Positions 49,891 to 57,904 of a DNA stretch of 64,000 nucleotides are shown here, in pieces (the first letter of the stretch is position 1; the number at the start of each line of letters is the position of its first letter). The DNA comes from an uncultured Collinsella sp. (GTDB lineage Bacteria; Actinomycetota; Coriobacteriia; Coriobacteriales; Coriobacteriaceae). The position numbers and the translations under genes are program-made. The stretch lies in assembly GCA_934654835.1 (NCBI GenBank), contig CAKUGY010000011.1, positions 1-64,000 of the forward strand, in the 5' to 3' direction. The notes under the pieces are model-generated. The model saw only the letters and a list, made by a program, of their open reading frames with translations. It did not search any database and was not told where the DNA came from.

Positions 49891-49905
49891 TTGACAGGCT
49901 GTCAA
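49891..49905. promoter_or_regulatory. Palindromic operator candidate upstream of the GlpA trio
   Basis: Perfect 15-nt palindrome TTGACAG-G-CTGTCAA, 17 nt upstream of the GTG start of the GlpA-like gene, overlapping where a promoter or transcript start should lie. The remaining 275 nt up to the next gene hold no other clear signal. Confidence 0.5.
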
Positions 49906-50180
49906 TAAGACTATCCTACGGTCTGCACACTCCCAGTGCGGCGGCAATGCGGCGAACAGCCCCGCAACACCCGCCAACGGCAGGCGAGGGCCGGCCCAGC
50001 ACGGATGCCGACCCCGCGAGACCGCGAGTTCCTCCCATCCAACCTCGCGGTCTACGTCGTTACCCGTTACAGATTGAGATGTTTGTGTCCGTAGCGGCCC
50101 CGTACCCTGCCGTGGTCCCATATAAACAAACCCCGTGGTAAACTTGACCGAACTGTAAATATTCCGAAAGGTACACCTCA

Positions 50181-50612
50181 ATGTCCAAGTACATCTCCGA
50201 GCTCATGTCGCCGCAGCTTATGGGCGCCATCTATGCCTTTGTTGGCTTTATCATCGCCCTGTACGTGCTGTCGGTCGTCTATGTGTTCATTGACGCCCGC
50301 CGCCGCGGTGCCAGCGCCTACGTGGCGTGGGGCATCATCGCCCTCATCCCGTTTGTGGGCCTCATCGCCTACCTGGTCCTGCGCCCGCACTCCTACGCGG
50401 CCGACCGCGAGGAGCAGGAGCTGGACATGGCCCTGCGCGAGCGCCAGCTTGCCCAGTACGGCACCTGCCCGCAGTGCGGCGCCCCCATCGAGAAGGACTT
50501 TGTCGTGTGCCCCGTGTGCGACACCCAGGTTCGCAACGTGTGCCCCAGCTGCCATCGTCCGCTCGATGCGCACTGGAAGGTCTGCCCCTACTGCCGAACT
50601 CGCATCCAGTAA
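50181..50612 (+). CDS. Membrane protein with PLDc_N-like helices and double zinc ribbon
   Basis: 143 residues. Two membrane helices (about 10-36, LMGAIYAFVGFIIALYVLSV, and 47-67, VAWGIIALIPFVGLIAYLVL) in the arrangement of the PLDc_N domain, then an amphipathic charged linker and a double zinc ribbon: CPQC...CPVC and CPSC...CPYC in the last 50 residues. Such proteins are probably membrane-bound regulators or scaffolds; no enzyme activity is suggested. ATG 50181 follows GAAAGG. It is a single gene between the divergent glp trio and thrS. Confidence 0.75.
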   Translation: MSKYISELMSPQLMGAIYAFVGFIIALYVLSVVYVFIDARRRGASAYVAWGIIALIPFVGLIAYLVLRPHSYAADREEQELDMALRERQLAQYGTCPQCGAPIEKDFVVCPVCDTQVRNVCPSCHRPLDAHWKVCPYCRTRIQ

Positions 50613-50702
50613 CGCATCCATCGCCGGGCTGGCTGCAAGCCACGGGCACCGCGCATTCCGCGCACGCGCCCACGCCCACACGATGAAGCATGCGTAGAAA
50701 AT

Positions 50703-50733
50703 CGCCCGCCGTGCCATTAAGGTGCGGCGGGCG
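50703..50733 (+). terminator. Hairpin before the thrS promoter
   Basis: 9-bp stem CGCCCGCCG/CGGCGGGCG (50703-50711 with 50725-50733), strengthened by CC/GG inside. It is followed by CTTGTAT rather than a T run, and lies 91 nt after the zinc-ribbon gene. Confidence 0.6.
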
Positions 50734-50734
50734 C

Positions 50735-50762
50735 TTGTATACCAAGGCAACCTGCCTATAAT
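50735..50762 (+). promoter_or_regulatory. Promoter of thrS
   Basis: TTGTAT (50735-50740), 16-nt spacer, perfect TATAAT (50757-50762). The predicted leader of about 65 nt is too short for a T-box. Confidence 0.6.
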
Positions 50763-50832
50763 GATGCAAGTCAAAAACGCCGAGCGCATCGCACGCACTT
50801 GCACCAGGCATCCGAGAGGAGAAAACATACCC

Positions 50833-52596
50833 ATGAAGGCACTCTACAATGACGGTTCGGTGGCCGAGCTCCCGCAGGACGAGGTCACGCACGTCATCCG
50901 CCACTCCGCCGCGCACATCATGGCGCAGGCCATCAAGCGCCTGTACCCCGAGGCCGACTTTGCCTACGGCCCCGCGACCGACAACGGCTTCTACTACGAC
51001 GTCGACCTGCCCGAGGGCGTCAAGATCAGCGAGGACGACTTCCCCGCGATCGAGGCTGAGATGAAAAAGATCGTCAAGGAGAACCTCAAGTTCTCCGTGT
51101 ACGAGAAGCCCCGCGCCGAGGCCATCGCCCTTATGGAGGAGCGCGGCGAGAAGTACAAGGTCGAGCACATCGGCGACCTGGACGACGACGCCCGCATCAC
51201 CTTCTACCAGCAGGGCGACTACATTGACATGTGCGTCGGCCCTCACATCTGCTACACCAAGGCGCTGAAGGCCTTTAAGCTCACCGGCGTCTCGGGCGCC
51301 TACTGGAAGGGCGACAAGGACAACAAGATGCTCACCCGCATCAACGGCGTCGCCTTTGCCACCAAGGAAGAGCTCGACGAGCACATGCACATGCTGGAGG
51401 AGGCCAAGAAGCGCGACCACCGCAAGATCGGCCGCGAGATGGACCTCTTTATGATGCGCGACGAGGCCCCCGGCTTCCCGTTCTTCCTGCCCAACGGCAT
51501 GATCCTTAAGAACACGCTGCTGGACTACTGGCGCGAGATTCACCACAAGGCCGGCTACGTGGAGATCTCCACGCCGCTCATCATGAACAAGCAGCTGTGG
51601 AAAACCAGTGGCCACTGGGACCACTACAAGGACAACATGTACTCCACCGTCATCGACGACGAAGAGTACTGCATTAAGCCCATGAACTGCCCGGGCGGCG
51701 TGCTGGTGTACGCCTCCAAGCCGCACTCCTACCGCGAGCTGCCCATCCGCGCCGGCGAGATTGGCCTGGTGCACCGTCATGAGCTGCGCGGCGCCCTGCA
51801 CGGCCTGTTCCGCGTGCGCTGCTTTAACCAGGACGACGCCCACCTGTTTGTGCGTCCCGACCAGCTGACCGACGAGATCGTGGGCGTGGTCAACCTCATC
51901 GACTCCGTGTACCAGAAGTTTGGCTTTAAGTACCACGTTGAGCTTTCCACCCGCCCCGAGGACTCCATGGGCTCGGACGAGGACTGGGCTCGCGCCGAGG
52001 AGGGCCTGCGCACCGCTCTGGAGCAGCTGCACATGGACTACGAGGTCAACGAGGGCGACGGCGCCTTCTACGGCCCCAAGATCGACTTCCACCTGGAGGA
52101 CTCGCTCGGCCGTACCTGGCAGTGCGGTACCGTCCAGCTCGACTTCCAGATGCCGCTCAACTTTGACCTGGAGTACGTGGACGCCGACGGCACCAAGAAG
52201 CGCCCCATCATGCTGCATCGCGTGTGCTTTGGCTCCATCGAGCGCTTCATCGGTATTCTGATTGAGCACTTTGCGGGCAAGTTCCCCACCTGGCTGGCTC
52301 CCGTGCAGGTTAAGGCCCTGCCCGTGTCCGAGAAGAGCCGCGACTACGCCCACGAGGTGTGCGCCAAACTGGAGCAGGCCGGCATTCGCGTGGTCTGCGA
52401 CGACCGCGACGAGAAGATCGGTTACAAGATCCGCGAGGCCCGCAGCATCGACCGCGTGCCCTACATGCTCATCTTGGGCGAGAAGGAGGTCGAGGCCGGC
52501 AACATCTCCGTCCGCGACCGCTCCAACGAGACCGTTCAGATGAGCGTTGACGAGTTTGTGGCCAAGGTGCTCGAGGAGATCAAGACTCGCGCCTAA
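50833..52596 (+). CDS. thrS: Threonyl-tRNA synthetase lacking a complete TGS domain
   Basis: 587 residues, about 50 fewer than most ThrS. Residues 1-20 (MKALYNDGSVAELPQDEVTH) lead straight into the editing domain (VIRHSAAHIMAQAIKRLYP; later DYIDMCVGPHI), so the roughly 60-residue N-terminal TGS domain is reduced to a stub. The catalytic core is intact: zinc ligand Cys in PMNCPGGVLVY, class II motif 2 FRVRCFNQDDAHLF, motif 3 GSIERFIGILIEHF. The anticodon-binding domain is at the C-terminus. No TGS-like sequence is coded upstream of ATG 50833 in the same frame, and GAGAGGAG precedes that start. Confidence 0.94.
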   Translation: MKALYNDGSVAELPQDEVTHVIRHSAAHIMAQAIKRLYPEADFAYGPATDNGFYYDVDLPEGVKISEDDFPAIEAEMKKIVKENLKFSVYEKPRAEAIALMEERGEKYKVEHIGDLDDDARITFYQQGDYIDMCVGPHICYTKALKAFKLTGVSGAYWKGDKDNKMLTRINGVAFATKEELDEHMHMLEEAKKRDHRKIGREMDLFMMRDEAPGFPFFLPNGMILKNTLLDYWREIHHKAGYVEISTPLIMNKQLWKTSGHWDHYKDNMYSTVIDDEEYCIKPMNCPGGVLVYASKPHSYRELPIRAGEIGLVHRHELRGALHGLFRVRCFNQDDAHLFVRPDQLTDEIVGVVNLIDSVYQKFGFKYHVELSTRPEDSMGSDEDWARAEEGLRTALEQLHMDYEVNEGDGAFYGPKIDFHLEDSLGRTWQCGTVQLDFQMPLNFDLEYVDADGTKKRPIMLHRVCFGSIERFIGILIEHFAGKFPTWLAPVQVKALPVSEKSRDYAHEVCAKLEQAGIRVVCDDRDEKIGYKIREARSIDRVPYMLILGEKEVEAGNISVRDRSNETVQMSVDEFVAKVLEEIKTRA

Positions 52597-52629
52597 GGCT
52601 GCGCTCAAGGTTTATAAACCGCATGTATA

Positions 52630-52665
52630 CGCGGCCGTCCCATACACGGGGCGGCCGCGTTTTTT
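52630..52665 (+). terminator. Terminator of thrS
   Basis: 12-bp stem (52630-52641 with 52648-52659, one T-G wobble; core CGCGGCCG/CGGCCGCG) followed by TTTTTT. Confidence 0.93.
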
Positions 52666-52792
52666 ATGCCGAGCAAGGGGCAGGGGAGCGCGAGCCGCAG
52701 TTGCGCAACACTCACAAGATGCCGACATCCCCTGTAGCCGTTTGGTACAGCAGAAATGCTTCTGTAACAATCCAATATTGCCCCGATACGAG

Positions 52793-52819
52793 AAAAGCCG
52801 CTGGTAGAGCGGCTTTTTT
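52793..52819. terminator. Bidirectional terminator ahead of the polysaccharide locus
   Basis: 10-bp stem AAAAGCCGCT/AGCGGCTTTT (52793-52802 with 52808-52817), with six T after it on the plus strand and four T after it on the minus strand. It ends transcription from either side, immediately before the inverted-repeat promoter segment. Between the thrS terminator and this hairpin (52666-52792) I see no gene. Confidence 0.88.
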
Positions 52820-52832
52820 GTTGCACAAAAAT

Positions 52833-52954
52833 GTACAGGTTTTTGTAGAGGGGTATGGAGATGCATCCGTTCACGCCGCAATTTGCGCAATCTGGGAAAA
52901 CAAGACGGATTAACTCGTATAATGTCCTTCGTCGAAAGATACAAAAACCTGTAC
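52833..52954. repeat. Inverted repeats flanking a promoter: candidate invertible element
   Basis: GTACAGGTTTTTGTA (52833-52847) and its exact inverse (52940-52954), 15 bp, 92 nt apart; both are extended outward by AAAA-containing sequence and by GCA. The enclosed segment carries a consensus -10. This is the layout of site-specific DNA-inversion promoters that switch capsule loci. No recombinase gene lies in the window. Confidence 0.65.
52918..52923 (+). promoter_or_regulatory. -10 element inside the invertible segment
   Basis: Perfect TATAAT pointing towards the polysaccharide genes; there is no good -35 at 16-18 nt (GGAAAA at 52895). Transcription would start near 52930 and run through the right-hand repeat into the LoaP-like gene. 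Confidence 0.55.
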
Positions 52955-53044
52955 TTTTGCGACTGCGCCTAGCTGCGAGCGAGAAGCCTGTTCTTAACGC
53001 CCCTGCATCCGCGTGCGTCGCGGAGCTGGAGAAGGGGGCGAGAC

Positions 53045-53635
53045 ATGGAACAGACAATGCGGCGCCAAGAGCAGCTGCCCGGTGCCTTTAATGGCGCTAC
53101 CACCAACAGCCAGCACGGCCGCGTGCGCTGGTATTTGGTCCACACCCCCAATGGAAAAGAGCGCGAGACCTGCGAAAAGGTCCGCCGCATTATCCCGCAC
53201 GAACTGATGCAGGACGCTTTTGTGATGCAAAAGGAGTTCTGGTTTAAGCGGGACGGCGCCTGGTCGCTTCAAACCAAACCCATGTACAAGGAATACTTCT
53301 TCGTCGCTACGCGCGATGCCGCCACGCTCGACAAGGCTTTGGCCCAGTTGAGCTTTGGCTGTCGCGTTGCCGGCAGCAAGGAGCGGGCCTATGCGCCCAT
53401 GCCGGACGATGCGCAGGACTGGTACCGTAGCGTGCTCGACGACGACGGCGTGGTGCGCAACAGCGTCGCGCGGATCGAAGACGGCGTATTGCATATAGAG
53501 CAGGGTCCACTGGTGGGGCAAGAAGCTCGGGTGAAGAAGATCGACCGTCATAAACGCTGGTGCCTAGTGGACGTGGGCGAAGGCGACTCCGCATTTAGGG
53601 AGCTGCTTCCGTTAGACGTGCCAAGCAAGACGTAA
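53045..53635 (+). CDS. loaP: LoaP/NusG-like specialised transcription antiterminator
   Basis: 196 residues. The N-terminal NGN domain is recognisable by RWYLVHTPNGKERETCEKVRR and by PMYKEYFFVATRD near the middle; the C-terminal KOW domain begins GPLVGQEARVKKIDRHKRW. It is a NusG paralogue with an inserted region, as in RfaH, UpxY and LoaP proteins that sit first in long surface-polysaccharide or natural-product operons and let RNA polymerase read through them. ATG 53045 has GAAGGGGG upstream. It is the first gene after the candidate invertible promoter, so its expression would set that of the whole locus. Confidence 0.83.
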   Translation: MEQTMRRQEQLPGAFNGATTNSQHGRVRWYLVHTPNGKERETCEKVRRIIPHELMQDAFVMQKEFWFKRDGAWSLQTKPMYKEYFFVATRDAATLDKALAQLSFGCRVAGSKERAYAPMPDDAQDWYRSVLDDDGVVRNSVARIEDGVLHIEQGPLVGQEARVKKIDRHKRWCLVDVGEGDSAFRELLPLDVPSKT

Positions 53636-53687
53636 GGGGACGTTGCGCAGGCAATTCATTCGCAATTTGAATTCATCGATTGGGGGA

Positions 53688-53703
53688 TCCCTGGGAACAG
53701 GGA
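53688..53703 (+). promoter_or_regulatory. Small GNRA-type hairpin at the sugar-transferase start
   Basis: TCCCTG-GGAA-CAGGGA, a 6-bp stem closed by a GGAA tetraloop, ending 1 nt before the GTG start and covering the AGGGA that would serve as ribosome site. It is a candidate LoaP recruitment hairpin or translational switch. Confidence 0.45.
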
Positions 53704-53704
53704 C

Positions 53705-54466
53705 GTGGATTTGAACTTGACTACCAAAGAAGTGACAGGGCAAAACGCGCCGGTGGGGGCCGCGCTTGTTGCTCAGGCCATGAATAATGGTGAAGTGAGC
53801 GTGCGCTACAAGGCCATGCAGGCCGTGAAGGACTGGGACCGCACGCGCCTGGGCTACAGGGCCGTAAAGCGCGCGTTCGACATCGTGTTCAGCGGCTGCG
53901 TTCTGGCCGTCATCGCAATCCCGAGCCTGATTCTGGTCGCCGCCATCCGCCTGGAGAGCGAGGGCAACCCGTTCTACAGCCAGATCCGCGTGGGCCAGAC
54001 CCACCGCGACGGCAGCCTGTCCACCTTCCGCATGTGGAAGTTCCGCTCCATGTACAGGGACGCCGACGAGCGCCTCGCCGAGCTCAGGGAGCAGAACGAG
54101 ATCGCCGGGGCCATGTTCAAGATGAAAGAGGACCCGCGCGTAACGAAGATCGGCAAGTTCATCCGCAAGCACTCCATCGACGAGTTCCCGCAGTTCGTCA
54201 ACGTGTTCCTGGGCCAGATGTCCGTCGTGGGCCCGCGCCCGCCTCTGCCCAACGAGGTCGCCGAGTACACCGAGTACGACCTGCAGCGCCTGGCCGTGAA
54301 GCCGGGGATCACCGGCTGGTGGCAGGTCACGGAGCGAAACTCCACCGGCTTCGACGGCATGGTCCGCCGCGACCTGGAGTACATCGCCAAGCGCGGGCCA
54401 ATCACCGACCTCAAGATCGTCATCCTCACGGTGATCGAGGTCATCACCGGCAAGGGTGCGTGCTAG
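53705..54466 (+). CDS. Undecaprenyl-phosphate sugar-1-phosphate transferase (initiating enzyme)
   Basis: 253 residues of the polyprenyl-phosphate hexose-1-phosphate transferase family (bacterial sugar transferase), which starts the repeat unit on undecaprenyl phosphate at the inner membrane face. A 50-residue soluble lead, then one re-entrant hydrophobic helix (AFDIVFSGCVLAVIAIPSLI), followed by KFRSMYRDADE, KIGKFIRKHSIDEFPQFVNV with the catalytic DE pair, VGPRPPLPNEV and VKPGITGWWQV. This is the short PglC-like type with no extra helices. The start may be GTG 53705, TTG 53711 or an internal ATG at 53781; the first is shown. The next gene begins directly after its stop. Confidence 0.9.
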   Translation: MDLNLTTKEVTGQNAPVGAALVAQAMNNGEVSVRYKAMQAVKDWDRTRLGYRAVKRAFDIVFSGCVLAVIAIPSLILVAAIRLESEGNPFYSQIRVGQTHRDGSLSTFRMWKFRSMYRDADERLAELREQNEIAGAMFKMKEDPRVTKIGKFIRKHSIDEFPQFVNVFLGQMSVVGPRPPLPNEVAEYTEYDLQRLAVKPGITGWWQVTERNSTGFDGMVRRDLEYIAKRGPITDLKIVILTVIEVITGKGAC

Positions 54467-55591
54467 ATGCGCATCGCGATGATCGGGCACAAGAGGTACG
54501 GCTCGCGCGAGGGAGGCGTGGAGGTCGTCGTGACCGAGCTCGCCCGCCGCATGGCGGCGCTCGGCCACGAGGTCACCTGCTACGACCGCTCCGGCGCGGA
54601 CGTCATGACCGGCGACGCCGCGGACGGTCGAGAGCGCACCGTCGACGGCGTGCGCGTCGTCCCCGTGAGGACGATCGACAAGAAGGGGCTCGCCGCGCTG
54701 AGCTCCTCGTACTTCGCCACCCTGGCGGCCATCAAGGACGGGCCCGACGTGATCCACTACCACGCGGAGGGCCCCTGCGTGCCGCTTCCCCTGGCTAGGC
54801 GCGCCGGCATCCGGACCGTGGCGACCATCCACGGCCTGGACTGGCAGCGCGCCAAGTGGGGCAAGCTCGCCAGCACGTACATCAAGATGGGGGAGAGGGC
54901 CGCGGCCACCAAGGCCGACGGCCTGATCGTCCTGTCCAAGTCCGCACAGTCCTACTTCCAGGAGGCATACGGCCGAACCGCGACGTTCATCCCCAACGGC
55001 ATCGGGCAAAAGCGGCCGGTCCCAGCGAATTTAATTAAGCAGAAGTGGGGGCTCGACGAGGGCTCCTATCTGCTGTACCTGGGCAGGCTCGTCCCCGAGA
55101 AGCGACCCGAGCTCCTGATCGAGGCCTTCAAGAGGCTCGATACGGACAAGAGGCTCGTCATCGCCGGCGGCGGGTCGGACACCTCGGAGTTCGAGGCGTC
55201 CCTGCGCGAAGCAGCCCAGGGCGACCCCCGCATCCTGTTCACCGGCTTCGTCAGCGGCGGGCCCCTGGAGGAGCTGTACTCCAACTGCTACGCCTACGTG
55301 CTGCCGTCCGACGTGGAGGGCATGCCCATGAGCCTGCTGGAGGCCATGGCCCACGGCCGTTGCTGCGCGACGAGCGACATCCCCGAGTGCGCGGACGTAC
55401 TCGCCGGCAACGGCGTGACGTTCGACAAGGGGAGTGCCGACTCGCTGCAGTCCGCGCTGAAGGGCCTGCTCGCCGACAGCGGTCGCGCGGCCGCCCTCGG
55501 CGCCGCCGCCAAGGCGCACGTCGAGAAAACCTACAACTGGGACTCCGTCGTCGAGCGGACCCTTGCCGTCTACAGGGGTGAAGCCCGATGA
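54467..55591 (+). CDS. Glycosyltransferase family 4
   Basis: 374 residues, GT-B fold. N-terminal acceptor domain starting MRIAMIGHKRYGSREGGVEV; the donor domain shows GRLVPEKRPELLIEAFKRL and VLPSDVEGMPMSLLEAMAHG, the E-x7-E motif of GT4 retaining transferases. It adds a sugar from a nucleotide donor to the lipid-linked acceptor. It begins immediately after the initiating transferase stop and its end overlaps the next start by ATGA, so the three genes are coupled. Base use is very G/C-rich, unlike genes after 57 kb. The sugar is unknown. Confidence 0.9.
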   Translation: MRIAMIGHKRYGSREGGVEVVVTELARRMAALGHEVTCYDRSGADVMTGDAADGRERTVDGVRVVPVRTIDKKGLAALSSSYFATLAAIKDGPDVIHYHAEGPCVPLPLARRAGIRTVATIHGLDWQRAKWGKLASTYIKMGERAAATKADGLIVLSKSAQSYFQEAYGRTATFIPNGIGQKRPVPANLIKQKWGLDEGSYLLYLGRLVPEKRPELLIEAFKRLDTDKRLVIAGGGSDTSEFEASLREAAQGDPRILFTGFVSGGPLEELYSNCYAYVLPSDVEGMPMSLLEAMAHGRCCATSDIPECADVLAGNGVTFDKGSADSLQSALKGLLADSGRAAALGAAAKAHVEKTYNWDSVVERTLAVYRGEAR

Positions 55592-56871
55592 GGATCCTTC
55601 TTGTAAACAAGTTCCACTACCGCAAGGGCGGGGCGGAGACCTATTATCTTACCGTCGGGTCCGAGCTGGAGCGCATGGGGCACGAGGTCGCCTATTTCTC
55701 GATGAGACATCCCGACAACCTACCCTGTAAGTGGGATAAATACTTCGTGACACAGCGCGAGTACAACAACGTCAAGAACCCGCTCAAGGCGGCGCGCGAC
55801 GGCATGGCGCTGATCTACTCACCGGAGGCGAAGCGCAACTTCCAGGCTCTCTGCGAGGAGTTTCGCCCCGATGTCGTCCACCTCAATAACGTGCATAGGC
55901 AGATCACGCTGTCCATCCTCGACGCCCCCTATCTGAGGGAGAACAGGGTTCCGGTCTTCTACACGGCCCATGACTACGTAACCGTCTGCCCGGGCTACCT
56001 CATGCTCGACGGCGACGGTCGCGTCTGCGACGCATGCCTCGAGGACGGTCACTATCGCCATTGCATCGTGAACCGCTGCGTGAAGGGTTCGCGTGCGAAG
56101 AGCGCGCTTGCGGCGATGGAGGCGTCCTTCAACAGGGCTCATAAATCCAATCAGCGTATAGATCGGGCCATTGCGCCTTCCAGGTTCATGCGATCCAAGC
56201 TCATCGAGGGCGGCTGGCCCGAGGGCAAGGTCGTCTTCCTACAGAACTTCGCCGACGACGCGATCCTCGACCGCGCCTCGAATGCTGGGGCGGACGCGAC
56301 CGACAGGGATAACCCCTACCTCCTGTTCTTTGGACGGCTTTCCGTCGAGAAGGGCGTCGATACGCTTCTTAGGGCTTTCGATGACGCCTCGCCGAACCTT
56401 CCGCAGGACATGCGCTTGGTCGTGGTCGGCGACGGCCCCGATGCCGCCGAGTTCAAGGCGCTCGCTTCATCGCTAGATTGCGCAAGCCGTATCGAGTTCG
56501 CCGGTTATCAGACGGGAGACGCCCTGCAATCGTATGTCGAGAGGGCATCTCTCGCCATCTCGAGTTCGAGATGTCGAGAGAACATGCCGTACTCGATCGT
56601 GGAGGCTTTCGCTGCCGGCACGCCCGTCGTCGGAACGAATATCGGCGGAATCCCCGAGTTGGTCGATGAAGGGAAAACGGGATTCATTTGTGAGCCCGGG
56701 GATGTCCAGTCGATGGCGGATGCCATTTTGCGTGGCGCGAGCGCGTTCTTGGAACAGCCTGCTTACGCGAGGCTGCAGCATAACTGCCGCTCCTATGTCA
56801 TGGATAACTGCTCACGCGAGAAGTTCATGAACGATCTCGTGAACCTATATAAGGAGTCAATCGATGGCTAA
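55588..56871 (+). CDS. Glycosyltransferase family 4
   Basis: 427 residues, GT-B fold. The N-terminal GGAETYYLTVGSELERMGHEV glycine loop, a middle insertion rich in Cys (YVTVCPGYLMLDGDGRVCDACLEDGHYRHC), and a C-terminal SRCRENMPYSIVEAFAAGTPVVG with the E-x7-E pattern and GIPELV. The four-cysteine insertion is seen in a subset of GT4 enzymes and might bind zinc. It overlaps the previous gene by 4 nt and the next by 8 nt, so it is part of one translationally coupled string. Confidence 0.9.
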   Translation: MRILLVNKFHYRKGGAETYYLTVGSELERMGHEVAYFSMRHPDNLPCKWDKYFVTQREYNNVKNPLKAARDGMALIYSPEAKRNFQALCEEFRPDVVHLNNVHRQITLSILDAPYLRENRVPVFYTAHDYVTVCPGYLMLDGDGRVCDACLEDGHYRHCIVNRCVKGSRAKSALAAMEASFNRAHKSNQRIDRAIAPSRFMRSKLIEGGWPEGKVVFLQNFADDAILDRASNAGADATDRDNPYLLFFGRLSVEKGVDTLLRAFDDASPNLPQDMRLVVVGDGPDAAEFKALASSLDCASRIEFAGYQTGDALQSYVERASLAISSSRCRENMPYSIVEAFAAGTPVVGTNIGGIPELVDEGKTGFICEPGDVQSMADAILRGASAFLEQPAYARLQHNCRSYVMDNCSREKFMNDLVNLYKESIDG

Positions 56872-57877
56872 CGGCCATAACAGTATCAAGAGGATTATGC
56901 ATCGCTCCTGCGAGGAGATCGGCGCAACGTTCCGAATCGCCAGGGCCACGTCATGGCCCGAGGCAGTCAACACGTTTCGGGCGAAGCTCGATATCCAGGT
57001 CATGAGCCGCAATGGTTACAAGGAGCCGCCTGCGGTGAAAGACCGCCTGCTGCGCAAACACGAGACCGTCCTCAAATACCTCGAGAATCACTTTGGCGAA
57101 TTCTTCGAGTCATATGACTACGATGCACCGCTGCCCCCAACCGATCCCTCGCTTGAGGGGAAGATCTGGATGTGCTGGTGGCAGGGTGAGGAGAACGCAC
57201 CCGAGATCGTCAAGGCGTGTATCGACTCCGTGCGCCGCAATGCAGGCGACCACGAAGTTATCGTCATCACTGATGAGAACCTTTCCGACTACGTTCGCAT
57301 CCCCGGCTGGGTGCTCGAGAAGGTCCGTGCCGGTATCATGTCGCGTACGAACCTATCTGACCTGCTGCGTCTTTCGCTGCTTGCCGAGCACGGTGGCATA
57401 TGGCTAGATGCCACTTTCTTTTGCACCGGCTCGCTAAGTGAATATATGGATTTGCCCATCTGGTCCATCAAGAGGCCCGATTACTTGCACGCTTCGGTCG
57501 CATGCGGCATGTTTGCGGGGTATTCGCTTGCTTGCAAGGAGAATCAACGTCATCCATTTGTCGTAGCGAGAGACTTCTTTCTCGAGTATTGGCGTAATAG
57601 CGACCGCTTGATTGACTATCTGCTGGTCGATTACCTTATCGTCCTGGCTCAGCGCCATGACCCCTCGATTGCCGCCGCATTTGCGTCAATCGAACCCAAT
57701 AATCCTCGATGTGATGACCTTATTTCATTGCTAGATATGCCGTTCGAACGGCAAGTCTGGAACGTTTTGAACTCTGATACGAAGTTATTTAAGTTGACCT
57801 GGAAGCAGGACTTTTATCGAACTAAAGACGGTTGTCCAACTGCTTACAGAATGCTGCTAGACGGTGTGCTGAACTAG
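56864..57877 (+). CDS. Capsular polysaccharide synthesis protein, GT32-like
   Basis: 337 residues matching the Caps_synth/GT32 pattern: after a 90-residue lead, KIWMCWWQGEENAPEIVKACIDSV, a GT-A fold entry, then MSRTNLSDLLRLSLLAEHGGIWLDAT with the DxD-equivalent (D-L-L-R...W-L-D). These enzymes transfer hexoses in capsule or O-antigen synthesis. The start overlaps the preceding gene by 8 nt. Base composition shifts inside this gene: the first half resembles its G/C-rich neighbours, the last third is richer in A/T, which marks the edge of the foreign-looking module. Confidence 0.8.
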   Translation: MANGHNSIKRIMHRSCEEIGATFRIARATSWPEAVNTFRAKLDIQVMSRNGYKEPPAVKDRLLRKHETVLKYLENHFGEFFESYDYDAPLPPTDPSLEGKIWMCWWQGEENAPEIVKACIDSVRRNAGDHEVIVITDENLSDYVRIPGWVLEKVRAGIMSRTNLSDLLRLSLLAEHGGIWLDATFFCTGSLSEYMDLPIWSIKRPDYLHASVACGMFAGYSLACKENQRHPFVVARDFFLEYWRNSDRLIDYLLVDYLIVLAQRHDPSIAAAFASIEPNNPRCDDLISLLDMPFERQVWNVLNSDTKLFKLTWKQDFYRTKDGCPTAYRMLLDGVLN

Positions 57878-57904
57878 AATTTATTGAAATGGGTGGGCTA
57901 TCTT

